Shown: in pieces, positions 24,699 through 32,968 of the stretch | Numbering within the stretch: the first letter of the stretch is position 1 | Layout: the number at the start of each line of letters is the position of its first letter | NCBI GenBank assembly: GCA_028821405.1 | Contig: JAPPGK010000056.1 | Coordinates: forward strand, 1-64,000 | Source of the DNA: Gammaproteobacteria bacterium | GTDB taxonomy: Bacteria > Pseudomonadota > Gammaproteobacteria > Pseudomonadales > Azotimanducaceae | Length of the DNA: 64,000 nt | Direction: 5' to 3' | Program-made: the position numbers and the translations under genes | The notes under the pieces: generated by a model | Databases searched by the model: none | Seen by the model: only the letters and a program-made list of their open reading frames with translations | What the model was told of the DNA's origin: nothing

Positions 24699-26855
24699 AT
24701 GGCCAGCTCAGCCCCGGTAATTCAAGTCGCGCTGCCGCGTCCGCTACGCCGTACGTTCGACTATGCCCCGCCGCAGGACGGTGGGATTCCGGAGCCGGGG
24801 GTGCGCGTGCGCGTGCCCTTCGGTCGCAACAACGTCGTCGGACTCGTGGTCGGCGTCATCGACTCCTCTCCCCACGAGTTGAAGACCGCAACACAGGCAA
24901 TCGACGACACACCCCTCGTGCCTGCCGACCTCGTCGAGCTTGCCCGGTGGCTCGCGCGCTACTACCACCATCCCATCGGCGACGTGGTCAAGACGCTGAT
25001 GCCGGTCAGTGCACGGCGCGGAGCTCGGGCGGCGCCGATCGACGCGATTGCCTGGACGCCGACTGGATACCGGGACGAGGCGGACGGCCTTCTGTGCCGG
25101 GCGCCGAAGCAGCGCGTGTTGTTCGAACGCCTATGCGAACTCGGCGCCGTTGCCGACGCCGATGTCGCCGGGCTCGGCATCAACCGCCAAGCCCTCAAGG
25201 CCTTGCTCGCCAAGGGCCTTCTCGAACGCAAGGTCCTGCTGCCCCCGTATAGCACGCGGACTTCGGACATCGACCCGACCCGTGCTCAGTCCGAGGCCGT
25301 CGCCGCGATTGCGAGATCTCTCGGCCGTGGGACGACCCATGTCCTGGAGGGCGTGACCGGCAGCGGCAAGACGGAGGTCTACCTGCGCGTGATCGACGAG
25401 GTGTTGCGTTCGGGTCGTCAGGCCCTGGTATTGGTCCCGGAAATCGCCCTCACGCCGCAGACCACCGCCCGCTTCGTCGAACGGTTCGGTGCGGCGGCGA
25501 CACTTCATTCCGGAATGACCGACCCCCAGCGTTTCGATACGTGGCTGAAGTGCCGCAATGGCATGCACAAGGTGTTGATCGGAACGCGCTCTGCCGTGCT
25601 GACGCCATTCGCCGACCTCGGCGTCATCGTCGTGGACGAGGAGCACGACGGCTCGTTCAAGCAACAGGAAGGGCTTCGCTATTCCGCCCGGGACGTGGCC
25701 GTCAAACGCGGCCAGATGCTGTCGGTCCCCGTGGTCCTCGGCAGCGCGACCCCGAGCCTCGAAACGCTGGAGAACGCGCGCCGGGGACGCTACGTTCATT
25801 TGCGACTTCCGCATCGGGTGGCCGGCAGTTCCATGCCCGCCTACCGTGTGGTCGACATCCGCGGCGAGCGTCTCGAGGGGGGCATCAGCCGGCATTTGCG
25901 CCGCGCCATCCGCGACCACCTCGCGGCCGGCAACCAAGTGCTCGCGTTCATCAATCGACGTGGCTACGCGCCGGTGCTGCTTTGTTCGAGTTGCGCCTGG
26001 CAAGCGCAATGCGACCATTGCGATGTCAAGCTCACCTACCATCGGCACCCGCGTCAGTTGCGCTGCCACCACTGCGACCGCCGCCGCCCGGTCCCGCGCG
26101 AATGTCCCTCCTGTGGCAGTCGCGATCTCGCGCTCGTGGGTGCCGGCACGCAACGTGCCGAGGAGTTTCTGGCGGCGTGGCATCCAGAGGTGCCCCTATA
26201 CCGCATCGACCGCGATACCACTCGAAGCGCCCGTCGGCTCACTGCAGACCTTGCGGCCATCGCCAAGGGAAACCCCGCGATCCTGGTCGGTACGCAGATG
26301 CTCGCGAAGGGCCACCACCTGCCCAACGTCACGCTGGTGGCGGTGCTCGACGCGGACAGCGGGTTCCTGTCCCCCGACTACCGCGCCCCGGAGCGAACGG
26401 CCCAACTCATCGTCCAGGTCGCCGGGCGCGCCGGCCGGGGCGCGCGTCCCGGCGAGGTCTGGATCCAGACATTCGATCCCGACAACGGCAATCTTCGCGC
26501 GCTGATCGAGTCCGGCTATCCCGGTTTCGCCCAGAGCGAACGTCTGCGGCGGGAAGCTGCGCTCATGCCCCCGTTTGCTTCGCTGGCCCTCGTGAGGGCC
26601 GACAGCGCGCACGAGGGTGCTGGCTTGGCGTTGCTCCAAGAAGCCGCCGACGAAGTGGGGAGCGAAGCCGTCGAGATTCTGGGTCCTGCACCGGCCCCGA
26701 TTGCCCGCCGCGCCGACCGCTACCGTAGCCAGCTACTGCTGCTCGCCCGACGCCGAGGCGACCTGCACCGCGCACTCGACCGCCTGGAGGCAGCCGAACC
26801 CCGGGCCAAAACCGTGCGTTGGTCGATCGACGTCGATCCGCTGGATACGTCGTAG
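24699..26855 (+). CDS. priA: Primosomal replication helicase PriA
   Basis: A 718-residue DNA helicase that reloads the replisome at stalled forks. Domains in order: N-terminal 3'-DNA-binding domain (to about 105), winged helix, then helicase core with Walker A GVTGSGKTEVY (about 217-227), DEEH box in VVDEEHDGSFKQ, GSATPSLE, and helicase motifs V and VI (LVGTQMLAKGHH, QVAGRAGRG). Four cysteine pairs of the two zinc sites are complete (CSSC, CDHC, CHHC, CPSC). Length matches E. coli PriA (732). Confidence 0.95.
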   Translation: MASSAPVIQVALPRPLRRTFDYAPPQDGGIPEPGVRVRVPFGRNNVVGLVVGVIDSSPHELKTATQAIDDTPLVPADLVELARWLARYYHHPIGDVVKTLMPVSARRGARAAPIDAIAWTPTGYRDEADGLLCRAPKQRVLFERLCELGAVADADVAGLGINRQALKALLAKGLLERKVLLPPYSTRTSDIDPTRAQSEAVAAIARSLGRGTTHVLEGVTGSGKTEVYLRVIDEVLRSGRQALVLVPEIALTPQTTARFVERFGAAATLHSGMTDPQRFDTWLKCRNGMHKVLIGTRSAVLTPFADLGVIVVDEEHDGSFKQQEGLRYSARDVAVKRGQMLSVPVVLGSATPSLETLENARRGRYVHLRLPHRVAGSSMPAYRVVDIRGERLEGGISRHLRRAIRDHLAAGNQVLAFINRRGYAPVLLCSSCAWQAQCDHCDVKLTYHRHPRQLRCHHCDRRRPVPRECPSCGSRDLALVGAGTQRAEEFLAAWHPEVPLYRIDRDTTRSARRLTADLAAIAKGNPAILVGTQMLAKGHHLPNVTLVAVLDADSGFLSPDYRAPERTAQLIVQVAGRAGRGARPGEVWIQTFDPDNGNLRALIESGYPGFAQSERLRREAALMPPFASLALVRADSAHEGAGLALLQEAADEVGSEAVEILGPAPAPIARRADRYRSQLLLLARRRGDLHRALDRLEAAEPRAKTVRWSIDVDPLDTS

Positions 26856-26927
26856 GCACATTCTCGTCGTTGCGCATGGATCGAGACCGCGGTTGTTGGC
26901 GTCCGGGCCGTGGCGTAGGCTATCCGC

Positions 26928-27644
26928 ATGGCTAGTCGGCTCGCCTGCGTCGGAGGACATTCGGATCTGCGCCTTGAACACGGGGCGTTGATATTCCCCA
27001 TGCCCGTGGAGTGCTACGACCAACTGATGGACGGAAAGAGCCTGCCTCGCGGTGCCTGCTACAACGGCCTGCGGGGCGCGATGGAGGTCGACCCCGTGCC
27101 CAATGGACGCTATCACGATCCCCGCGCCACCACCATCTACGACCTGCTGCAGGGACTGCGCCGCGCCTCGGGGGTGCCCGCCTATGTGGGTGCGACGGCG
27201 CCACTCGAAGGAACCGCCAGCGACCGCCGGCACCCGGACGCGCAGCTATTCGTCTCCCCCGCCAAGCTGGCCGCGCTGAGGACGGCATCCCGTCCCGCAC
27301 CGATTCCGGATCTGGTCGTGGAGATCGACACCACACCGCTCAGCCGCGGGCGCGAGCGGGCGCGTCTGGCCGCCTACGACCGGCTGGGCGTGCCGGAAGT
27401 GTGGGTTTGGCGACGCACCGGCGGCACCGAGGCCGAGCCGAAAGGCCGTGCGACCTTGCTCGTCGCCGTGCCCGACGGCTACGAAAGCGTGGGAACGTCC
27501 GTGGTCGTCCCCGACCTTGCCCCGCCCGATCTCGAAGAACTGCTGCGCGAACCCGACGACGTCGCCCGAGAAGAGCAGTCGGGCCGTCTCGCGCAACGGC
27601 TCGCACCTGCCTTTGCCCGCCGCTGGGCCGCTACGCCGACGTGA
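26928..27644 (+). CDS. Uma2-family (DUF820) putative nuclease
   Basis: A 238-residue protein with the Uma2/DUF820 core, a restriction-endonuclease-like fold. Seen: RHPDAQLFV (acidic residue of the site), PDLVVEIDTT (the E-x-x dyad) and RLAAYDRLGVPEVWVW, where the lysine often found is replaced by arginine-rich RERARLA. Uma2 proteins are numerous in cyanobacteria and some other groups and their biological role is unclear. It lies alone between priA and the AbiEii-like pair. Confidence 0.75.
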   Translation: MASRLACVGGHSDLRLEHGALIFPMPVECYDQLMDGKSLPRGACYNGLRGAMEVDPVPNGRYHDPRATTIYDLLQGLRRASGVPAYVGATAPLEGTASDRRHPDAQLFVSPAKLAALRTASRPAPIPDLVVEIDTTPLSRGRERARLAAYDRLGVPEVWVWRRTGGTEAEPKGRATLLVAVPDGYESVGTSVVVPDLAPPDLEELLREPDDVAREEQSGRLAQRLAPAFARRWAATPT

Positions 27645-27818
27645 TCGCGCCCGGACTCGTCGCAAACACTCGTCGAAGTACTCCCCAATCCGACATCCGG
27701 ACATCACCGAACGGGTTCACACTAGATTCCTTGAGCGGCCTTGATGTTTACACGCGGGTTGCATTTTGGAACAACGTATCGAATTGCTCTTGAACGGCTC
27801 GCGTACTCGCGAGACGCG

Positions 27819-28364
27819 CTAGCTCTGCGCTCGCTCTCGAAGTCGGTCCACATCTTCGGCTGGTTGGCCCTCCCGTGCGATCCACGCGCGGATCGCATCC
27901 CAATCGAGGGTCTGATGGCGCGCGACCATGGCCGCCTGGTCCCAGCACTGGTTGTCGTTGTAGTAGTAGTACGCAGCCAAGCGATCCAGAACACTTAGCG
28001 TCGGTGAGATGACGCGTAGCGGACCGAATCGCGTTTCCAACATCGACACATCCTCCTGCCCGACGAGCATGTCGCCGAAAGCCAGCGGACCCGGCGGGAA
28101 TTCCACGAGCCAGTCGATCTCCGGGTGTTCGAACTGCCGTCGGTTGACGCTGGGAACGAAGCCAAGTGTACTAATCGCGTCTCGCAACGCCGTCTGACCA
28201 TGAGAAGTGACGAAATCCAAGTCGTCGCTTTCGTATTCGTTCATGGCATAGATCGAGACCGCGCTACCACCCGAAAGAGTCGCAGTGATACCCGCCGCCT
28301 CCAACGTCTGGCTGATCCTCGCGGCAAGTTCCTCCAACGTCGTCTCGCGGGTGATGGGCTTCAC
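27819..28364 (-). CDS. Nucleotidyltransferase-fold protein, AbiEii-like toxin of a TA pair
   Basis: A 181-residue protein with the minimal nucleotidyltransferase pattern: SGGSAVSIYA followed by a DDLDFVT metal-binding aspartate pair (about residues 31-52), as in AbiEii/DUF6036-type toxins. A later helix, VLDRLAAYYYYNDNQCWDQAAMVAR, also resembles that family. It overlaps the winged-helix gene upstream by four bases (ATGA). Together these look like an AbiE-type toxin-antitoxin or phage-defence pair. Related toxins act by pyrimidinyl- or nucleotidyl-transfer to tRNA (MenT), but this activity is not shown here. Confidence 0.65.
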   Translation of the reverse strand: MKPITRETTLEELAARISQTLEAAGITATLSGGSAVSIYAMNEYESDDLDFVTSHGQTALRDAISTLGFVPSVNRRQFEHPEIDWLVEFPPGPLAFGDMLVGQEDVSMLETRFGPLRVISPTLSVLDRLAAYYYYNDNQCWDQAAMVARHQTLDWDAIRAWIAREGQPAEDVDRLRERAQS

Positions 28365-28699
28365 AAAGGCTTGCCTGTCCGGCGCGGTCGTTGCCGTTGG
28401 CGAAAGTAACGTCGAACGTCGCTCTCGGGGAGCAGATCAAGTTCGGTGCGCAGGAAGCCACGGACATTCCGAGCCGTGGGATTGCGATCATTGAACTGGA
28501 ACAAACGTGCACGACCCACAGTGCGGCTGACCAGCACGCCGTGGGCCTCGAGACGCAAGAGCTGATCCCTCACGACGCTGACGGCGAGGTCGAAGGTCCC
28601 TGCGATGCGGTTCGCATGCCCTTCACCATAGGCTGCAAGAAACAAAAGCACCCAAGCTGCCGTGCGGTTTCCCAATACAGCTTCGAGAACGGGATTCAT
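28361..28699 (-). CDS. Winged-helix regulator, likely antitoxin of the pair
   Basis: A 112-residue DNA-binding protein with an ArsR-like winged helix (AAWVLLFLAAYGEGHANRIAGTF, VVRDQLLRLEAHGVLVSRTVGRARLFQFN). Its gene precedes and overlaps the nucleotidyltransferase gene by four bases, the usual antitoxin-first order. The AT-rich, palindromic promoter directly upstream suggests it represses its own operon. Classical AbiEi antitoxins are longer (two domains); this is a single-domain version. Confidence 0.7.
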   Translation of the reverse strand: MNPVLEAVLGNRTAAWVLLFLAAYGEGHANRIAGTFDLAVSVVRDQLLRLEAHGVLVSRTVGRARLFQFNDRNPTARNVRGFLRTELDLLPESDVRRYFRQRQRPRRTGKPL

Positions 28700-28709
28700 G
28701 TAGCCACTC

Positions 28710-28754
28710 TATCTGAAATACCGATAATATTATCTGGATTTCAGATAATATCAA
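28710..28754 (-). promoter_or_regulatory. Promoter and operator of the AbiE-like pair
   Basis: A perfect 10-base inverted repeat, TATCTGAAAT at 28710-28719 and ATTTCAGATA at 28738-28747, overlaps a minus-strand promoter: TTGATA (28754-28749), 16-base spacer, TAATAT (28732-28727). The site is strikingly AT-rich in a GC-rich genome. Bound repressor would cover both boxes. Confidence 0.7.
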
Positions 28755-29044
28755 CCGCGGGATCACCGACACCCAGGACGGCCCAGGAATCTGCGGGCGA
28801 CGACAAGCGGCACCCCTAATAGCGGGTTTGTGCCACGGCGGGGCTACGCCGCCCGTCAGCGGGACGACCCTGCCTTTCAGTGCGTGCGTCGAGTTCAACG
28901 GGTTGTTCGATCGCTGGTCGATAGACGTCGATCCGGTGGTTGCGTCCTGACCCGCGTTGCGGACGCGGCGACCCTCGGCGGACTGCGCCACCAGGCACGG
29001 CCGAACCCCTCGCGACGCTTCCTGCGCTTGCACGCCAGCCAACA

Positions 29045-29056
29045 ATGTAGTTACAT
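29045..29056. promoter_or_regulatory. Palindrome upstream of the Phd/VapC pair
   Basis: ATGTAGTTACAT is a perfect palindrome with a two-base centre, 27 bases before the antitoxin start, with an AT-rich flank. Phd/YefM antitoxins repress their own operons through TGTA-containing palindromes, so this is a likely operator. Confidence 0.5.
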
Positions 29057-29082
29057 CTGTACGTTCTTTCACGGAACCTGCC

Positions 29083-29337
29083 ATGACCGTAACAACCGTA
29101 ACAAGCCGCGAACTCAATCAGGATGTCGGGGGCGCGAAGCGGGCCGCGAAGTCGGGTCCGGTCTTCATTACCGACCGCGGCAAACCCGCGCATGTTCTGC
29201 TCAGCATCGAGGACTACCGTAGGCTGGCAGGGAAGGGCCGTAGCCTGGCGGAGGCACTGTCGAAGCCGGGATTGGCGGACATCGACTTCGAGCCGGGGCG
29301 CTTGAGCATCGGGGTCGCTTCGCCTGACCTGTCCTGA
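29083..29337 (+). CDS. Phd/YefM-family antitoxin
   Basis: An 84-residue antitoxin with the Phd/YefM N-terminal fold: VTSRELNQDVGGAKRAAKSGPVFITDRGKPAHVLLSIEDYRRL. The C-terminal part would bind and block the toxin. The start at 29083 (MTVTTVTSREL) follows the likely operator. Its TGA stop overlaps the ATG of the PIN-domain toxin, the usual coupling. Confidence 0.85.
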   Translation: MTVTTVTSRELNQDVGGAKRAAKSGPVFITDRGKPAHVLLSIEDYRRLAGKGRSLAEALSKPGLADIDFEPGRLSIGVASPDLS

Positions 29338-29765
29338 TGTTCCTGCTTGACACCAATGTGATCTCCGAGTTGCGCAAACTCGGCGACGGCAAGGCCAATC
29401 GGCGTGTCGCCGAGTGGGTCTCGGGCAGCGACGCGTCGAGCTTCTACATCTCGGCGCTGACCCTTATGGAACTGGAAATCGGAATCCTGCGCGTGGAACG
29501 ACGCGATGCCGAACAGGGCAAGCGCCTGCGAATCTGGATGGAGGGGCATGTATTGCCCGAGTTCGAGGAGCGCACGCTCCCGGTCGACGCCGCGGTCGCC
29601 CTGAAGTGCGCCAGATTGCATGTGCCCGACCCGCATTCGGAACGGGACGCGCTTATTGCCGCGACAGCGATGGTGCACGGCATGACGGTGGTCACGGGCA
29701 ACGTGATCCACTTCGAGACGACCGGCGCGGGCGTCATCGATCCCTGGACCGAAGCGCGAGGTTAA
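29337..29765 (+). CDS. PIN-domain toxin, VapC/FitB type
   Basis: A 142-residue PIN-domain ribonuclease. The conserved acidic residues are visible: FLLDTNVISEL (residue 4), LMELEIG near 47, a late DALIAATAMVHGMTVVTGN (near 101) and N/D at the end. VapC toxins cleave RNA, often tRNA or rRNA, when the antitoxin is lost. The length and LRI-x-M-E insert resemble FitB-like toxins. Partner is the overlapping Phd-type antitoxin. Confidence 0.85.
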   Translation: MFLLDTNVISELRKLGDGKANRRVAEWVSGSDASSFYISALTLMELEIGILRVERRDAEQGKRLRIWMEGHVLPEFEERTLPVDAAVALKCARLHVPDPHSERDALIAATAMVHGMTVVTGNVIHFETTGAGVIDPWTEARG

Positions 29766-29775
29766 CCGGGGCTGT

Positions 29776-29925
29776 CTACAGATCAGCCGCCCGTTCCTTG
29801 GCCTGCTCTCCGGCAACGACCGCGCGCATCCCTTCCCACTCGTCCCACATGTCGCACATGGCGTCCTTGGAGCGCTCCCACGGCTCGCGCACGGGCGTTG
29901 AAGACGGCGTGGCACCGTGAAAACA
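29776..29925 (-). CDS. Possible small protein (about 49 residues), low confidence
   Basis: On the minus strand a short frame ends at a TAG at 29776-29778 and reads VREPWERSKDAMCDMWDEWE, then a charged tail. The composition looks protein-like rather than random. No clear start or ribosome site; a GTG inside is possible. It might be the end of a broken gene. The opposite gene ends just left of it. Confidence 0.2.
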   Translation of the reverse strand, partial: CFHGATPSSTPVREPWERSKDAMCDMWDEWEGMRAVVAGEQAKERAADL

Positions 29926-29983
29926 TAAGCGAATTCTCCCGGAATCGCCAAAACGACGGTCGCCGACTGGCCGTGGCGGCGGT

Positions 29984-32071
29984 ATGCGGATGATGACGAG
30001 ACTACTGGCAAGCGTAGGAGTGAGTGTGGCGTTGTTGGGCTGTTCGACTGACGTGGATCCCTATCTTTGGCTCGAGGACGTCGGCGGCGACGAAGCGCTC
30101 AAGTGGGTCCGGGAACGGAACCAGGCGACCCGCGACGCGTTCGCGGGAGACCCGGACTTCGACTCGCTGGAGCGGCGGCTCTTGGGGATCTTCGATGCCG
30201 ACGATCGCATTCCCTTTGTCTACAAGGCCGGCGACTGGTACTACAACCTCTGGCAGGACGAGGCCAATCCGCGCGGGCTGTGGCGTCGTACGACTCTCGA
30301 GGAATACCGCAAGCCGGCCCCCGCTTGGGAGGTCGTGCTCGACATCGATGCCCTGGGTCGCGACGAGGGCGAGAACTGGGTGTACGCAGGCGCTCCTATC
30401 CTGGTTCCGACCTACGACCGCTGCCTGCTGCGACTGTCTCGGGGGGGTGCCGATGCCGTGGTCGTCCGCGAGTTCGACCTCGTCGCCAAGGCGTTCGTGG
30501 AAGACGGCTTCTCGCTGTCCGAATCCAAGGGAACCGTCGCCTGGGCCGGACCCGACGAGATCTTCGTGGCGACGGATTTCGGCCCCGGGACGATGACCGA
30601 CTCCGGCTACGCCCGGATCGTCAAGCTGTGGCAACGCGGCCAGCCCCTCGAGGAAGCCACCACCGTGTTCGAAGGCGACTCGTCCGATGTCTCGGTGGGC
30701 GCCTACGCGGAACTGTCTCCGGGGTTCGAGATGCAGTTCGTCTTCCGCAGCCGCGACTTCTACAACAGCGACCGCTTCATTCGCCAGGGCGAGGAACTCC
30801 TGCCGCTCGATATCCCTTCCGACGCAGGCTACGCGGTGCACCGCGGCTGGCTCTACGTGACACCGCGCAGCGACTGGAAGGCCGGGGGCTCGACGTATGC
30901 AACGGGAAGTCTCGTCGGCATCAGGTTGGAGCGCTTCCTTGCCGGCAAGCGCGACTTCGCCGTTCTCTTCGAGCCGGGTGAAGGTACCGCTCTGGCCGGC
31001 TATTCGCTGACCCGCAGTCACGTTCTCATCAACATCCTGGACAACGTGCGCAACCGGGTCGAAGTCGCGACACCCGGTCCCGACGGCTGGACCACCGCGC
31101 CCCTTCAGGGGATCGACCCCGCCGGGTTCCAGACCATCGATGCCGACGCGGTGGACCCCGATGGCGACGACCGGTATTTCCTCACGACCACCGACTACCT
31201 GACGCCGTCCACCTTGTCGCTTGCGTCGGTGGGTGAAGACCCGGTCGTGATGAAGCGCGCGCCGAGCAAGTTCGACGCCGGCGGATTGTCTGTCGCACAG
31301 CATTGGACCGTCTCCGCCGACGGAACCCGGATTCCCTATTTCCAGGTCTCACGCGACGACACCAACGATCCAAGCCCGACGCTGCTCTACGGCTACGGCG
31401 GCTTCCGGATCCCGCAGGTTCCCGGCTATTCGGCCGGCACCGGCGCGGCCTGGCTGGAGCGTGGCGGCGTCTACGTGGTGGCGAACATCCGGGGCGGCGG
31501 CGAGTTCGGACCTGCCTGGCACCAGGCGGCGCTCAAGGAAGATCGCCCCCGGGCCTACGAGGACTTCATCGCCGTCGCCGAAGACCTGATTCGCCGGGGC
31601 GTCACGACGCCGGAACAACTCGGCACCATGGGCGGCAGCAACGGCGGACTCTTGATGGGAAACATGCTCACCATGCGCCCGGACTTGTTCGGGGCCATCG
31701 TTGCCCAAGTGCCGCTGTTCGACATGCGCCGCTACCACGAACTGCTGGCCGGCGCGAGTTGGATGGCGGAATTCGGAGACCCCGACGAGCCCGACGAGTG
31801 GGCCTTCATCGAAGGGTTCTCGCCCTACCACAACGTCTCCAAGGACGTGAACTACCCCAAGCTTCTCGTCACGACGTCCACCCGGGATGATCGCGTCCAT
31901 CCAGGACATGCCCGGAAGATGGTGGCCAAAATGCGGGACATGGGTCATGACGTGCTCTACTACGAGAACGTGGAGGGCGGGCACGCCGGGGCGGCGGACA
32001 ACGCCCAGCGGGCCTACATGTGGACCTTGGCGTTTCGGTTTCTTTGGGAGTCGCTGGCCGGCGACGGTTGA
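29984..32071 (+). CDS. Prolyl oligopeptidase-family (S9) peptidase, lipoprotein
   Basis: A 695-residue serine peptidase of family S9A. A lipobox-type signal (LLASVGVSVALLGC, cysteine at residue 20) predicts a lipid-anchored periplasmic protein, unlike the cytosolic classical enzyme. The N-terminal half is a beta-propeller (starting DPYLWLEDVGGDEALKWV). The C-terminal alpha/beta-hydrolase domain holds the catalytic triad: serine in GGSNGG (about 551), aspartate in RDDRVHPGH (about 637) and histidine in EGGHAG (about 667). It cleaves proline-containing peptides. Single gene. Confidence 0.9.
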   Translation: MRMMTRLLASVGVSVALLGCSTDVDPYLWLEDVGGDEALKWVRERNQATRDAFAGDPDFDSLERRLLGIFDADDRIPFVYKAGDWYYNLWQDEANPRGLWRRTTLEEYRKPAPAWEVVLDIDALGRDEGENWVYAGAPILVPTYDRCLLRLSRGGADAVVVREFDLVAKAFVEDGFSLSESKGTVAWAGPDEIFVATDFGPGTMTDSGYARIVKLWQRGQPLEEATTVFEGDSSDVSVGAYAELSPGFEMQFVFRSRDFYNSDRFIRQGEELLPLDIPSDAGYAVHRGWLYVTPRSDWKAGGSTYATGSLVGIRLERFLAGKRDFAVLFEPGEGTALAGYSLTRSHVLINILDNVRNRVEVATPGPDGWTTAPLQGIDPAGFQTIDADAVDPDGDDRYFLTTTDYLTPSTLSLASVGEDPVVMKRAPSKFDAGGLSVAQHWTVSADGTRIPYFQVSRDDTNDPSPTLLYGYGGFRIPQVPGYSAGTGAAWLERGGVYVVANIRGGGEFGPAWHQAALKEDRPRAYEDFIAVAEDLIRRGVTTPEQLGTMGGSNGGLLMGNMLTMRPDLFGAIVAQVPLFDMRRYHELLAGASWMAEFGDPDEPDEWAFIEGFSPYHNVSKDVNYPKLLVTTSTRDDRVHPGHARKMVAKMRDMGHDVLYYENVEGGHAGAADNAQRAYMWTLAFRFLWESLAGDG

Positions 32072-32167
32072 CGGTCAAACAGCCCTAGCCACCCAACGAG
32101 TGCGTTGTCCGCTCGACAAGGTGGTCCGAACCTGAACCGCAACCCGGACCTTGGCGCCGAGGCGCGG

Positions 32168-32560
32168 TCAGCCCGACGCCAACGAGACGTTCCCCACTCC
32201 GGCTCGTCGGGCGGAGTCCAGTACCCGCACGGTGGTGTCCGCCCGCGAGTTGGGATGCGGCTGGATGACCACCGGCGCTTCGGGGTTCTCGGCGTGCAAC
32301 CGCTCGATGTTCGCGCGAACCGACCGTACGTCCACGTCACTTCCGGCAACGAGGATGCGGTCTTGATCGGTGATGCGGACCACGATGGTTCTCTTCTCGG
32401 GGTCAACCCTCGTGGGTTTCGCGGGCTGGTTGACGTCGAGGCCGACTTCCTTGACGAACGTCGCCGTGACGATGAAGAAGATCAGCATGATGAACACCAC
32501 GTCCAACATCGGCGTTAGGTTGATCCTGTCCTGCTGCGTCCGTCGCTGTCTTCTACGCAT
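32168..32560 (-). CDS. exbD: Biopolymer transport protein ExbD/TolR family
   Basis: A 130-residue protein with one membrane helix (LTPMLDVVFIMLIFFIVTATFV, residues 16-37). It includes the essential aspartate, then a periplasmic domain ending in VRVLDSARRAGV. With ExbB and TonB it couples the proton gradient to TonB-dependent receptors. A strong GGAGGG site precedes the ATG. No exbB or tonB lies beside it here, so it is an orphan copy or its partners are elsewhere. Confidence 0.85.
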   Translation of the reverse strand: MRRRQRRTQQDRINLTPMLDVVFIMLIFFIVTATFVKEVGLDVNQPAKPTRVDPEKRTIVVRITDQDRILVAGSDVDVRSVRANIERLHAENPEAPVVIQPHPNSRADTTVRVLDSARRAGVGNVSLASG

Positions 32561-32589
32561 GATGCCCTCCCAAGCCTGCGACCACTCGT

Positions 32590-32609
32590 AGTGCTACAAA
32601 AATAGCACT
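32590..32609 (-). promoter_or_regulatory. Inverted repeat just upstream of exbD
   Basis: AGTGCTA-CAAAAA-TAGCACT is a perfect seven-base inverted repeat with an AT-only-plus-C centre, about 30 bases before the exbD start. It could be an operator over the promoter or a leader hairpin. It does not match the Fur consensus. Confidence 0.4.
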
Positions 32610-32617
32610 GGTGTCTC

Positions 32618-32833
32618 AATCCGTCAAGGACACACCCAATTCCGTCCTACCCGAAGGCAGACATCTCGCACACGCATCCCGTCGATATCTCAAGGTCGCC
32701 GGCAGACTGATGTTGAATCGGTCCGAATCCGTCAAGGACACACCCGATTTCCGTCCTACACAAAGGCGGACATCTCGCACACGCATCCGTCAATATCGCC
32801 AGGCTGCCGGCGAACTGATATTCAGGGATCGGG
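32618..32833. repeat. Degenerate tandem repeat, two 108-base units (locus 2)
   Basis: Two units start with AATCCGTCAAGGACACACCC at 32618 and 32726, 108 bases apart, and agree through TTCCGTCCTAC, GACATCTCGCACACGCATC and an ATATC near the end. The first part matches the unit at 2805 in the window (GGACACACGC, ATTCCGTCCTAC, GACATCTC). It separates exbD from the F420 operon and is not coding. Confidence 0.65.
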
Positions 32834-32910
32834 TTGCGACGGGCGTGCCCACTGTCGGGTCATTTGTTGGTACTTCGCCGCTGCGCCGTAGCGGGCCGGA
32901 CTGCTGGCGT

Positions 32911-32933
32911 CCGTCCACCCGTGGACGGATAAT
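32911..32933 (+). promoter_or_regulatory. Palindrome and -10 box ahead of the F420 operon
   Basis: CCGTCCAC-CC-GTGGACGG (32911-32928) is a perfect eight-base inverted repeat. Its last base begins a GATAAT -10 box (32928-32933), and the first gene starts at 32969. A regulator bound here would block the promoter. No recognisable -35 box. Confidence 0.5.
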
Positions 32934-32968
32934 GCGCCGCTTTGTACGGCGGCGGATAGGGAGCGAGC

